DNA from: Sellimonas sp963559135 | Lineage (GTDB): Bacteria; Bacillota; Clostridia; Lachnospirales; Lachnospiraceae | DNA length: 38,253 bases | Reading direction: 5' to 3' | Assembly: GCA_963559135.1 (NCBI GenBank) | Contig: CAUWJP010000030.1 | Coordinates: forward strand, 1-38,253 | Part shown: positions 15,368-23,445 of the stretch, one piece after another | Numbering within the stretch: the first letter of the stretch is position 1 | Layout of the letters: every line of letters begins with the position of its first letter | Program-made: the position numbers and the translations under genes | The notes under the pieces: generated by a model | Databases searched by the model: none | The model's input: only the letters and a program-made list of their open reading frames with translations | Told to the model about the DNA's origin: nothing

Positions 15368-17257
15368 TTAGTTTTCAAATACCTGTTGGAACACTGTTTT
15401 CCTGTAAGAAGACCTGATCCAAAGATACAAAATAATCTGTAGAACAATCAGCACAGCAGTAAATCCGATAGCCACCGGAATCGTGGAAACCAGAGTAAAC
15501 CGTTCAGTAATCAAAACTCCAATCCACAAATATATCAAAGCCAGCCCGAAAGGTACGCACAGAATCAAAAAAAGAAGGCGGCTCAATACCAGAGAAAGCT
15601 CTTTTCTAGAAAGACCGATTTTTACAATTCCTTTGAGTTTTCTACATTCGGCATCCAGTTCAGAATAAAGGCGGGAATAGATAAAGCTGGCAACTGCAAG
15701 AAGAAATACAAAGGACAGCATCCCACCGATATACAGTGTCAGATTGTTCTGAATCTGGCTGCTACGATAGTAGCGGTAAGCGGATACCACATTGGCATCT
15801 CCTTTTTGCATCGTGTTCTCCAGTGCGGTGAAAATAGCATCCGGGCTTTCGCTATTATTCTCCCATTCGTCATACGAGAAAGCTGTAATGATTTTCTCTG
15901 TCATTTTTGGTCTCAAAGGTTCAAACACCGCATCACTTACCACACAAATCCCACCGGTAAAACCGGTCAATGTAATCACTTTATCGGACTGCCCCTCCAC
16001 AGACAGCGACAGATGATTAGATTGGAAAAAGTTCTCCGTCGAGTTCGGGACTTCCTTCAAAACCTCATCTGCGTTTCCGGTAACAAGGTATACACCGGTA
16101 TCTGAAACCGAAACAGGTTCCCTGCCCAGAAAATCCATGATCTGGTTATAGTCGCTTTGCGACATGATAGGTGTTCGGGAATCCAAATCAGGATACCACA
16201 AATGCACTTCTACCGTTTTATATCCCGGAAGATCCTGTAATTCATCCTCAATGACAGCAAGATCATGGCTTGCATCCGCCTCCTCTGTCCATGTGTTATA
16301 GGCGAAAGCATAGGGCAAAATCTTTTCCGTTTCGGATTTTATATTAGTAGCCATGGAGAACAAGATAATCACCGCAAAAAAGGCCACTGTGTAAAGAAAA
16401 GCAGAAATTGTCATGCCTTGTACATTGGTTTTCAATTTTGCCCGCTGATCTCCGATACATAACAAGCGGACATTGGAGTGGCTTTTGAACTGGAATGTCA
16501 GCCACAGGCGCATTCCAAAGGAAAACAGAAGATAGGTGCCCAGCACAGCAACAATTACAAGCAGAAACGGCAAAAATAAGCTCTCCTGCATGGAACGGGC
16601 GAAAGCAGATTTTCCAACAAAAACCCACAACAATATGGGCGCTAAAATCAGGAACGATACCAGAGTGGAAAAAAGCTTCTGCGGCTTATCATCTTTCGAT
16701 TGTGCTTTTAAAAGTTTTACAACTTCCTTTTTACGAATGAATTTTGGAGTGAAGTATGCAATTGAAAAGAAAACCACTCCCATAACCACTACCGTCAGCA
16801 AAATAGCCTGTACCGGAAAGTAAAAAACAAAATCCGATACGCCTATCATTCGGTTCGCAATATCAAGAAAAAACCTGGAAAACACCATTCCAAACAGAAT
16901 ACCGGTGACAATTGACAAAATCCCCACCAACATATTTTCCATAAAAACCAATCGGTTAAGTTGTTTCTTGGATGCGCCCAAAATAGTAATCAATCCCATC
17001 TGCCGGCTTCGATTTTTCAGGAAGCATCTCATGGAATAAGAAATAAAGCAGATAGAAAATGATACCGAAACAACTTCTCCCACAGCCAGAGTAAGCCCCA
17101 TAGCACTATCGGTATCGATAACTTTCAATGCCGGATGAAAAGATAATACACTAAAAAGGAAAAAGACAAATACAGAACACACACAGTTGACAAAATAGTA
17201 AATGTAGTTCCTTTTATCTCTGCTGATGTTTTTCCATGCAAACTCAAATAATGTCAC
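15368..17257 (-). CDS. Bce-type FtsX-like ABC permease
   Basis: A 629-residue permease with about ten membrane helices. A roughly 200-residue extracellular domain lies between helices 7 and 8 (about residues 305-510), the hallmark of BceB-type detoxification and sensing permeases. The start MTLFEFAWKNISRDKRNYIYY is the usual family opening. It removes or shields peptide antibiotics such as bacitracin or lantibiotics together with the ATPase, and signals drug flux to the sensor kinase. An earlier GTG at 17266 lies within the ribosome site; the GTG at 17257 is eight bases after AGGAGG and is preferred. It overlaps the ATPase gene by 14 bases. Last gene of the cassette. Confidence 0.9.
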   Translation of the reverse strand: MTLFEFAWKNISRDKRNYIYYFVNCVCSVFVFFLFSVLSFHPALKVIDTDSAMGLTLAVGEVVSVSFSICFISYSMRCFLKNRSRQMGLITILGASKKQLNRLVFMENMLVGILSIVTGILFGMVFSRFFLDIANRMIGVSDFVFYFPVQAILLTVVVMGVVFFSIAYFTPKFIRKKEVVKLLKAQSKDDKPQKLFSTLVSFLILAPILLWVFVGKSAFARSMQESLFLPFLLVIVAVLGTYLLFSFGMRLWLTFQFKSHSNVRLLCIGDQRAKLKTNVQGMTISAFLYTVAFFAVIILFSMATNIKSETEKILPYAFAYNTWTEEADASHDLAVIEDELQDLPGYKTVEVHLWYPDLDSRTPIMSQSDYNQIMDFLGREPVSVSDTGVYLVTGNADEVLKEVPNSTENFFQSNHLSLSVEGQSDKVITLTGFTGGICVVSDAVFEPLRPKMTEKIITAFSYDEWENNSESPDAIFTALENTMQKGDANVVSAYRYYRSSQIQNNLTLYIGGMLSFVFLLAVASFIYSRLYSELDAECRKLKGIVKIGLSRKELSLVLSRLLFLILCVPFGLALIYLWIGVLITERFTLVSTIPVAIGFTAVLIVLQIILYLWIRSSYRKTVFQQVFEN

Positions 17258-18002
17258 GTGGTTCACCTCCTAAAAGGTTCATGGCATCTACAATCTTCTG
17301 CTGGAACGCCTGCCGGTTTCCGCCTGATACAATCTCCTGGTACAGTGTTCCGTCCTTGATAATCAGCACACGTTTACAATAACTTGCTACAAAGGAATCA
17401 TGGGTCACCATCAGAATCGTGGACTGATGGTTCTCGTTCAGCATCCGGAATAATTCCATCACATCTTTTGTAGCTTTGGAATCCAGGTTTCCAGTAGGTT
17501 CATCTGCAAGTAAGAGAGCTGGATTTGTAACTACAGCACGGGCAACGGCTACCCTTTGCGCCTGTCCTCCGGAAATTTCAAAAGTGCGTTTAGACAAAAG
17601 CTGTTCGATCCCCAGCATCTCGGCTACAGATTTTGTGCGCTTTTTCATCTGAGAAGGCGATACCCCCTCCAGTGTCAGGGGCAACATAATGTTTTCCCCA
17701 ACCGTAAGAGTCTGCACCAAATTAAAATCTTGAAATACAAAGCCCAGTACACTGCGACGGAAATGAGCAAGCTGACTGTCTTTCATGGTGTGCGGACTTT
17801 CCCCATCAATCGTCACACTGCCACTGGTAGGATGGTCAATTGTGGAGATCACATTCAATAACGTACTTTTTCCGCTGCCGGAAGGTCCCATTATAGCGAC
17901 AAATTCGCTTTTTTCCATTTGAAAGTTAATATCATGCAAAGCGATATAGGGAACTTTTCCCTCATATACTTTTCCAAGATGTTTTACTTCTAAAATAGAC
18001 AT
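17244..18002 (-). CDS. Bce-type ABC transporter ATPase
   Basis: A 252-residue nucleotide-binding subunit. Walker A is GPSGSGKST (about 39-47), the Q-loop VFQDFNL, the signature ISGGQAQRVAVARA, Walker B LLLADEPTGNLD and the switch His in MVTHD. It belongs to the LolD/BceA subgroup that energises FtsX-like permeases. AAGGAGG precedes ATG 18002. Its 3' end carries the permease ribosome site, implying translational coupling. Upstream lie a weak promoter and a BceR-type box, so it should be induced by the adjacent two-component system. Confidence 0.93.
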   Translation of the reverse strand: MSILEVKHLGKVYEGKVPYIALHDINFQMEKSEFVAIMGPSGSGKSTLLNVISTIDHPTSGSVTIDGESPHTMKDSQLAHFRRSVLGFVFQDFNLVQTLTVGENIMLPLTLEGVSPSQMKKRTKSVAEMLGIEQLLSKRTFEISGGQAQRVAVARAVVTNPALLLADEPTGNLDSKATKDVMELFRMLNENHQSTILMVTHDSFVASYCKRVLIIKDGTLYQEIVSGGNRQAFQQKIVDAMNLLGGEPRDII

Positions 18003-18032
18003 TATGATTATCCTCCTTGTTTTTCTGTCTCC

Positions 18033-18095
18033 AGTATAATGGGGAATCTATATAAGAAAAACCGAAAAAGATTACACAACCTTACAGTTTTGTAA
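18033..18095 (-). promoter_or_regulatory. Bce-type response-regulator box and promoter of the ABC genes
   Basis: TTACA-GTTT-TGTAA at 18082-18095 matches the TnACA-N4-TGTAA box described for BceR-like regulators. A TATACT -10 on the minus strand is at 18033-18038, with no recognisable -35 at 18056-18061, as expected for an activator-dependent promoter. The box centre is about 62 bases upstream of the predicted start. It overlaps the last codons of the kinase gene. Confidence 0.7.
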
Positions 18096-18100
18096 TCTTT
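18064..18100 (-). terminator. Terminator at the end of the kinase gene
   Basis: On the minus strand AAAGATTACA (91-100 of 18000) pairs with TGTAATCTTT (67-76), followed by TTCGG and further T residues. It overlaps the kinase stop and the BceR-type box, so the same palindromic DNA serves two roles. It would separate the regulatory and transporter transcripts. Confidence 0.65.
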
Positions 18101-19128
18101 CCCGCATTTGATTCCATTATCTTATTTTCAAATATAATCTGAAATTTACTTCCGATACCCACGGTCGACTCAACCTGTATCGAGTGTCCCAGGTAATCCA
18201 GAATCTGTTTGACCATATAGAGTCCTAACCCGGTAGATTCTCCACGCAAGCGTCCATTCTGTCCAGTGAAGAACAAATTAAAAATACGGGAGATATCCTC
18301 TGGTTGAATACCGCACCCCTCATCCTCCACGCTTAATACAATGTCCGTCTGCGTGGTGTATGCTCTGACTGTAATTGCTTTTCCCGCATTGCTATATTTC
18401 AAAGCATTGGTCAAAAGCTGGTGCAGCACAAACCGAAGCCATTTGGAATCGCTGTACACCATCAGATGCTCATCAACATCTAGCTTTGGAAAAATTTCCC
18501 TCTCGATAAAGCTGGATTTTAATTCGTTGATACTATCCTTGGCAATCTGCCGTAAGGAGATACGCTCCACATGGAAATCGTTTTGTATAGCGTCCAGCTT
18601 ATACATATTCAGTATCTGATCAAGATCATATTGTATCTGTCCGGCTGACTGGTAGATTTTTTTATAATCTGACTGATATCCATTCTTTTGGGCAATGAGT
18701 CGGATGACAGAAAGTGGGGTTTTGAGCTGATGAACCCAACGATAAATCAGCAGCTTATTCTGCTTTCTCTCATCTTCCATACCTCCTAGTTTCGCAAGAT
18801 ACTGGCGATAAAATTCCAGCATCAATTTTTGGTATCTTCGCTCCTCCCAACCTTTGGGAGAATGAAGGAGAAAATCTTCCATCTCAGCTTTTTCATTGAT
18901 ATATAGTTCGTACAGATTCCATGTGGCATACAAGCGGTAAAGGAGAAAGCAGGACAACACAAACAGGGCAAGAAAACAATAGTATAACCACGCTGATCCG
19001 ATCGCTTGTTTTACTATAACCAGATAAAATACCAGCAGCGCAACAGGGGCAGCTAGAAATAGTAAGATGATCCACAGGTGATCTGCCAGAAAAAGTCGGA
19101 TATGCTTCCAGAACCTCTTACCGTTCAT
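18082..19128 (-). CDS. Bce-type intramembrane-sensing histidine kinase
   Basis: A 348-residue kinase. Two membrane helices (about 19-40 and 46-65) have almost no extracellular loop, the layout of BceS-type kinases, which sense through the ABC permease rather than by themselves. The phospho-acceptor is His133 in YRWVHQLKTPLS. The N-box is LHQLLTNALKYSN; the G-boxes are VEDEGCGIQPED and GLGLYMVKQIL. The frame opens at 19143, but the ATG at 19128, nine bases after GGAG, is preferred. It overlaps the regulator gene by 11 bases, so the two are translated together. Confidence 0.9.
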   Translation of the reverse strand: MNGKRFWKHIRLFLADHLWIILLFLAAPVALLVFYLVIVKQAIGSAWLYYCFLALFVLSCFLLYRLYATWNLYELYINEKAEMEDFLLHSPKGWEERRYQKLMLEFYRQYLAKLGGMEDERKQNKLLIYRWVHQLKTPLSVIRLIAQKNGYQSDYKKIYQSAGQIQYDLDQILNMYKLDAIQNDFHVERISLRQIAKDSINELKSSFIEREIFPKLDVDEHLMVYSDSKWLRFVLHQLLTNALKYSNAGKAITVRAYTTQTDIVLSVEDEGCGIQPEDISRIFNLFFTGQNGRLRGESTGLGLYMVKQILDYLGHSIQVESTVGIGSKFQIIFENKIMESNAGKITKL

Positions 19129-19816
19129 GACTCGCATCTCCAATTCGATACCCTACACCCCGGACTGATTTTAAAACAAGATAGGAACCAACCTGTTCAA
19201 GCCTGCGGCGTATCCTGCTGATGGTCACATTGAGGGTGTTTTCTTCCACAAAGGTCTCGTCATCCCAGATTTCGTTTAGAAGTTCCTCGCGGGATGCTAC
19301 GCCAGGATATTTTTCAAAAATGATCCGCAAAACACCAGCTTCCGTTTTCGACAGCTCTGCTTCTCTTCCATTACAGTTAAGTGTTAACCGGTTCTGAGAA
19401 AAGGTGCAGTCCCCACAACGCAGTTCATTAGAAACGGATGCGGCATATTCTCCGTAAGTACGGCGAAGAAGTGCCGTAATCTTTGCGGTAATGACATCCA
19501 GTGAAAATGGTTTCGTCACAAAATCATCCCCTCCGTTCATCATAGCATATACCTGATCAGAATCCGCATTGCGGGAAGAAAGAAAGATAATCGGACATGG
19601 ACTCTTTGCTCTAAGTTTCCCACACCAGTAAAATCCATCATACGCCGGAAGATTGATGTCTAACAACACCAAATGAGGTTCTACTTCTTCAAATTCTTTC
19701 AATACATTAGAAAAATCTCTGCAAAGATGAACGGAAAATCCAAATTTATGCAAGTGAAACGATACTAATTCCGCAATGTCCGGATCATCTTCCACAATCA
19801 TAATTTTATAATTCAT
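19118..19816 (-). CDS. Bce-type OmpR-family response regulator
   Basis: A 232-residue response regulator. The receiver domain starts NYKIMIVEDDPDIAELVSFH, with the phospho-acceptor Asp53 in LVLLDINLP and a conserved Lys in DDFVTKPFSLD. A winged-helix OmpR/PhoB DNA-binding domain follows (EAELSKTEAGVLRIIF, TLNVTISRIRRRLE, VRGVGYRIG). The frame is open back to 19888, but ATG 19816, six bases after GGAGGTG, is the clear start. First gene of the regulator-kinase pair, just upstream of its cognate transporter genes. It should bind the TTACA-N4-TGTAA box at 18082-18095. Confidence 0.92.
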   Translation of the reverse strand: MNYKIMIVEDDPDIAELVSFHLHKFGFSVHLCRDFSNVLKEFEEVEPHLVLLDINLPAYDGFYWCGKLRAKSPCPIIFLSSRNADSDQVYAMMNGGDDFVTKPFSLDVITAKITALLRRTYGEYAASVSNELRCGDCTFSQNRLTLNCNGREAELSKTEAGVLRIIFEKYPGVASREELLNEIWDDETFVEENTLNVTISRIRRRLEQVGSYLVLKSVRGVGYRIGDASHER

Positions 19817-20048
19817 TCGACACCTCCATGTTGACACAAAGCCATATCCCGAAAATCCAATATCTTTCTTCTCATGTAAGAAAATCATATCATATTTTTT
19901 TACACTATACTACCTGTTAGTTTTTTAATATTGTTTACATTTCCAGATGAGCTCCTTTCTCTTCTCCACTGTCATCTGCTTTGTGTCACAAAAGACCTGA
20001 AAGGCCCTTCTTCGTTCTTGTCGGCACAGCTTGCATTACACTTTTCCA

Positions 20049-20084
20049 AAACCGGATACCTGGACTGCTTCCCGTATCCGGTTT
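20049..20084 (+). terminator. Terminator with no assigned gene
   Basis: An 11-base-pair stem, AAACCGGATAC (20049-20059) and its complement (20074-20084), is followed on the plus strand by further T residues. No plus-strand gene ends here. A possible plus-strand -10 (TATACT, 19906-19911) lies 140 bases upstream. The 376 bases between the regulator and padR contain only this and the promoters. Confidence 0.7.
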
Positions 20085-20120
20085 TTTCTTTCTTCTTTCC
20101 CTCATTTTCTCCTATTTATA

Positions 20121-20179
20121 TTGACATATATGGTATTTTGTAATACCATATACTTAAACTATTTGGTATTACAAAATAG
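20121..20179 (+). promoter_or_regulatory. padR promoter with two palindromic operators
   Basis: TTGACA at 20121-20126 is 17 bases from TACCAT. The spacer and -10 are covered by a perfect palindrome with arms TATGGTATT (20129-20137) and AATACCATA (20142-20150) around TTGT. A second, related palindrome spans 20159-20179 (CTATTTGGTATTACAAAATAG). Both carry GGTATT/AATACC halves. PadR autorepression is the likely role. Confidence 0.72.
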
Positions 20180-20192
20180 GGTGGTGATGATT

Positions 20193-20534
20193 ATGATCTC
20201 GACACAAATGTTGAAAGGAACACTGGAGGGCTGTATCCTTGGCATCATCCGAAAAAAAGAAACATATGGATATGAAATTTCAGAGGCACTTGGACAATAC
20301 GGCTTCGGAAAGATTACAGAAGGAACCATCTATCCGATTCTCCTCCGACTGGAGAAAAATGAAATGATCCATGCCACTTACCGTCAGTCCGACGTAGGGC
20401 CGAAGCGCAAATACTATTCACTCACGGAAAAAGGGGAGGCGGAGTTTCAGTCTTTTCTGGCAAGCTACCGGGAACTATCCTCTGCCGTCGCTACCCTGCT
20501 TTCCGATGTTAAGGGAGGGATTGATAATGAATAA
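20193..20534 (+). CDS. PadR-family transcriptional regulator
   Basis: A 113-residue winged-helix protein starting MISTQMLKGTLEGCILGIIR, the usual PadR opening, followed by KKETYGYEISEALGQYGFGKI and TEGTIYPILLRLEK and a wing with RKYYSLTEKGEAE. PadR proteins repress genes for stress response or drug efflux. ATG 20193 (MISTQM) is preferred over ATG 20187 because of spacing from AGGGTGG. Its stop overlaps the next gene's ATG by eight bases. The two palindromes upstream point to autoregulation. Confidence 0.93.
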   Translation: MISTQMLKGTLEGCILGIIRKKETYGYEISEALGQYGFGKITEGTIYPILLRLEKNEMIHATYRQSDVGPKRKYYSLTEKGEAEFQSFLASYRELSSAVATLLSDVKGGIDNE

Positions 20535-21192
20535 AAGAAAAGCGTTACAACAACAGAATAATCATTATGAGAAACAGCTTCCGGAAGAAACCAGGCAGAT
20601 CCTGACCGATATTGTCGTCTATCTGAAATCCTTTCCAATCAGCGAGTATCAGATAGAACTTGTCCGTCTGGATATTACCCGGATGTTGCTGGAAGGAGCT
20701 GCAAGAGGAGCCTCTGCTTCCGAAGTCCTTGGAGATGACTACAAAGAATTCTGCAAAGGAATTGTAGCCGAACTTCCGCCGCGCACACCTTTACAGACGA
20801 TCGCTTACCACGCTGACATTCTGTTCCTTGGCCTTGCGATTCTGATGCCGCTCTGGATGGTCACGGGCCTTCTTAACAGCATACAAAACGGCGGCGGACT
20901 CGTTCACGTTCCGGTCTCCTCCGGAACAATTTCCGCAACTTTAATCATTCTCGTCGTCTCTTACGCGATTGTACAGTATATTTGCAAGACTTCTCTCGAA
21001 GACGAATCCGAACAGACACGCCGCAGGATCCGTTTCCGTTTCATCCTGATTCTGCTCTTTGCTGTCCTGATCTGCATGGTACCGGCTATCCTGTTTAGGA
21101 ATACCGTCCTGAACGTGCATATCGCTGTCTACATTGCAGGATTTGTGATTTGCTTCTGCATACACAAACTTCTGGCCGTGTACACAGACTGA
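20527..21192 (+). CDS. DUF1048-domain membrane protein paired with PadR
   Basis: A 221-residue protein. The N-terminal 100 residues look like DUF1048 (EIVVYLKSF-like helices, then MLLEGAARGASASEVLGDDYKEFCKGIV). Four membrane helices follow, the first ILFLGLAILMPLWMVTGLL. DUF1048 genes commonly sit directly behind padR; their function is unknown and may be to sense membrane stress or sequester the regulator. GGGAGGGATT before ATG 20527 supports the start, and the overlap with padR implies coupling. No transporter follows, unlike many PadR operons. Confidence 0.78.
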   Translation: MNKRKALQQQNNHYEKQLPEETRQILTDIVVYLKSFPISEYQIELVRLDITRMLLEGAARGASASEVLGDDYKEFCKGIVAELPPRTPLQTIAYHADILFLGLAILMPLWMVTGLLNSIQNGGGLVHVPVSSGTISATLIILVVSYAIVQYICKTSLEDESEQTRRRIRFRFILILLFAVLICMVPAILFRNTVLNVHIAVYIAGFVICFCIHKLLAVYTD

Positions 21193-21193
21193 T

Positions 21194-21222
21194 TTGCTTC
21201 CCGACTTGCCCGGCGTTATAAT
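21194..21222 (+). promoter_or_regulatory. Promoter of the nitroreductase gene
   Basis: TTGCTT (21194-21199) is 17 bases from TATAAT (21217-21222), about 54 bases before the start codon. Confidence 0.65.
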
Positions 21223-21275
21223 AAACATAATCAGATCGTTCAGAAAACTGTCTTTAGAAGAAAGGAGAATTTCGT

Positions 21276-21785
21276 ATGAATTGTTCAGACGTAATCCATG
21301 AAAGAAGAAGTATCCGCAAATACAAAGAACAGGTCACAATTGCGCAGGAGGATTTTGAGAAGATGCTGGAAGCCGCCATGATGGCACCAAGCGCATGCAA
21401 CACAAGACCCTGGGAATTCTTTGTGGTCACAAATCGAGACACAATCTCAAGACTTCAGGAAGCTCACCCATACACCAGTATGCTTTCCACCGCCTCAGCT
21501 GCCATCGTTGTCTGTGGACGACCGGATCTTCAGGAAGGAAAATGTGGACCATACTGGCCGCAGGACTGCGGTGCCGCTATTGAAAATCTTCTCCTTCAGG
21601 CAAAAGATCTTGGATACGGCACCTGCTGGTGCGGTTGCTATCCAACCACGGATCGTGTAGAGAAAATCCAGGAAATTCTGAATACCACAAGCATACCTGT
21701 TGCAATTGTGGCAGTCGGCGTTGCAGATGAGGCACCTGCTGCAAGAGGTGGATTTGATCCGGAACGCGTGACATATATCCGGTAA
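21276..21785 (+). CDS. Nitroreductase-family flavoprotein
   Basis: A 169-residue FMN-dependent oxidoreductase of the NfsA/NfsB superfamily. Typical segments are VIHERRSIRKYKEQ (FMN phosphate binding), MMAPSACNTRPWEFFVVTN, the middle QDCGAAIENLLLQAKDLGYGTCWCG and the end IVAVGVADEAPAARGGFDPERV. It reduces nitro compounds, quinones or similar acceptors with NAD(P)H; the physiological substrate is unknown. AAAGGAG precedes ATG 21276. A promoter lies upstream and a strong terminator downstream. A broken HxlR regulator follows, and HxlR genes often control nitroreductases. Confidence 0.92.
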   Translation: MNCSDVIHERRSIRKYKEQVTIAQEDFEKMLEAAMMAPSACNTRPWEFFVVTNRDTISRLQEAHPYTSMLSTASAAIVVCGRPDLQEGKCGPYWPQDCGAAIENLLLQAKDLGYGTCWCGCYPTTDRVEKIQEILNTTSIPVAIVAVGVADEAPAARGGFDPERVTYIR

Positions 21786-21813
21786 AATTTTACAAGAACG
21801 AAAATACAAAATT

Positions 21814-21845
21814 CCGTATACCCCGAGTACTTTCGAGGTATACGG
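21814..21845 (+). terminator. Terminator after nitroreductase
   Basis: CCGTATACC (21814-21822) pairs with GGTATACGG (21837-21845), extended by AAAAT and ATTTT outside. TTTT follows on the plus strand. Confidence 0.85.
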
Positions 21846-22032
21846 CATTTTGCAACTGTTTTATTAGGATCCTGTTTAATAGCATCCCGAACCATCCTGC
21901 TAACTCGAAGCAAAGTTCACACCTATCTACTACTTAGTTATCTTTTTGTCCCCCTGGATTCAACTGGCATGTTACATTTAAATCTGATATAATATTTCCA
22001 GCAAAACTAGCGAGATGAGGTGACGCCAGATA

Positions 22033-22146
22033 ATGATCAAAGAAGAAATGTCTGCCTGTCCGGTAGAAACGCCAGTGCAGTTAATAGGAAGCAAATGGAA
22101 TCTGTTGATGCCATTAAACATTAGGGCGCCGCATATCAGAAAATGA
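22033..22146 (+). pseudogene. HxlR-family regulator remnant
   Basis: 37 codons reading MIKEEMSACPVETPVQLIGS and then KWNLLMPL before the frame decays and stops at 22144. CPVETxxxLIGSKWxLL is the hallmark start of HxlR regulators, which are normally 100 to 120 residues. The rest (helix-turn-helix core and wing) is missing. Only about 30 bases separate it from the next gene. A TATAAT-like box lies about 45 bases upstream. A deletion probably removed most of the gene. Confidence 0.7.
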
Positions 22147-22173
22147 TGAACGAATGATACAGGAGGTACATAT

Positions 22174-23283
22174 ATGATCAGAAGTTTTTTACCTGTTGGG
22201 CAGGGTGCCTTTTATACAGAACAGTTTAACTGCGGAGCCAATGTTGTCTATGACTGCGGTTCGTCGACAAGCAAATCCGCTATTGAAAAGCAGATTGCCT
22301 GCACGTTTGAACCAGGAGAAAAGATTCAGGCAGTCTTTATTTCCCATTTACACGAGGATCATATCAACGGACTTCCGTTTCTCCTCTCACACTGCCGCGT
22401 AGAACATCTGTACCTGCCGTTTCTGACAGAGGAAGAGATCCTTCTGACCCGGCTCATTGCCCGGCTGGAAAATGCGGAATCCAAATTTTTATCCAAACTG
22501 ATCGTGGATCCTTATGAGGCAGTGCAGGATTACACCCTTCCTGTTGATACACAGACTCCGGAAATCTTTTATGTGATGCCGCAAGATTCCAGCCGCAGAC
22601 CGGTCGGCAATGTGGGATCTGTTCCTTCCGGCAAAGCACTGGATCTGGATGTGTCCTCCGCAAACTCCGACTGGGGTTATGTACCGTACAATTTTCAAAA
22701 CACCCGAAGAAGCAAAGCCTTTTTCCGGGGCTTGAAGAAAAACGGATATGATAAAAAGACACTTCAGGCCTACCTTGAAACATCCGATATCTTTTCCTAT
22801 GACTGGGATGATATCAAACGGATTTACCAGAAATACGCACCGGGAAGCCTTAATTCCAACTCCCTTGTCGTATATTCTGGGCCGCTTACCCCGGATCACC
22901 GCCAGATCCGCCCGTACCGCTTTTTCATGCCGGATCTGACAGAACCACAGACCGGACGCAGAACCGGCTATCCGGACGGATGCCTGTATCTGGGTGACTA
23001 CGATGCCGGAACAACAGAAAACTGGGACACACTCACCGGAGAACTTTCCGCCTACATGTCCTCCGTCGGCACCGTACAAGTGCCACATCACGGTTCCATG
23101 CACAACTATAACGAAGAACTATCCTGCGGACAATTTGTCCTGATCATCAACGCAGGATACCAGAATAAATACAAACACCCACACACAAAGGTACTAAAAG
23201 ATATGCTGATGAAAAAGGTTATCCATTTCTGGGTAACCGAACAGACCGGAAGCATGGTACAATTTCAGATTGAAGAAGAATAA
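22174..23283 (+). CDS. Stand-alone ComEC-like metallo-beta-lactamase-fold hydrolase
   Basis: A 369-residue cytoplasmic-looking protein without signal or membrane segments. The metal motif H-x-H-x-D-H is SHLHEDHING (His58, His60, Asp62, His63). Further ligands appear in LGDYDAG, VPHHGSMHNYNEEL and the C-terminal NAGYQNKYKHPHTKVL. The VPHHGS and HPH signatures are those of the nuclease-like domain of ComEC/Rec2, but the competence membrane channel is missing. It likely cleaves a phosphodiester, but the substrate is unknown. A 90-residue insertion (about 110-230) is specific to this subgroup. AGGAGG precedes ATG 22174. Single gene, convergent with the EndoQ-UvrD fusion. Confidence 0.82.
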   Translation: MIRSFLPVGQGAFYTEQFNCGANVVYDCGSSTSKSAIEKQIACTFEPGEKIQAVFISHLHEDHINGLPFLLSHCRVEHLYLPFLTEEEILLTRLIARLENAESKFLSKLIVDPYEAVQDYTLPVDTQTPEIFYVMPQDSSRRPVGNVGSVPSGKALDLDVSSANSDWGYVPYNFQNTRRSKAFFRGLKKNGYDKKTLQAYLETSDIFSYDWDDIKRIYQKYAPGSLNSNSLVVYSGPLTPDHRQIRPYRFFMPDLTEPQTGRRTGYPDGCLYLGDYDAGTTENWDTLTGELSAYMSSVGTVQVPHHGSMHNYNEELSCGQFVLIINAGYQNKYKHPHTKVLKDMLMKKVIHFWVTEQTGSMVQFQIEEE

Positions 23284-23296
23284 ATAACTTTTAACT

Positions 23297-23340
23297 ATTT
23301 TGGGGACGTGTTCCGATGCACCGGAACACGTCCCCAAAAT
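23297..23340. repeat. REP-like palindrome 1, also terminator
   Basis: A perfect 19-base-pair stem, ATTTTGGGGACGTGTTCCG (23297-23315) with its complement (23322-23340), and a six-base loop. It follows the hydrolase gene by 13 bases. A GGGGAC...GTTCC core of this kind recurs in many Firmicute genomes as a REP-like element. Confidence 0.85.
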
Positions 23341-23400
23341 GCAAAAAAAGCCTGAAAGCCGCATAAAATAAGGGCAAACTCAAATTGTCAGATTTTTTTC

Positions 23401-23440
23401 ATTGGGGACAGGTTCCGAAACGCCGGAACACGTCCCCAAT
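23401..23440. repeat. REP-like palindrome 2, also terminator
   Basis: ATTGGGGACAGGTTCCG (23401-23417) pairs with 23424-23440 with two mismatches. The right arm CGGAACACGTCCCCAA is identical to that of palindrome 1. It lies five bases beyond the stop of the minus-strand helicase gene. Confidence 0.85.
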
Positions 23441-23445
23441 AAATA

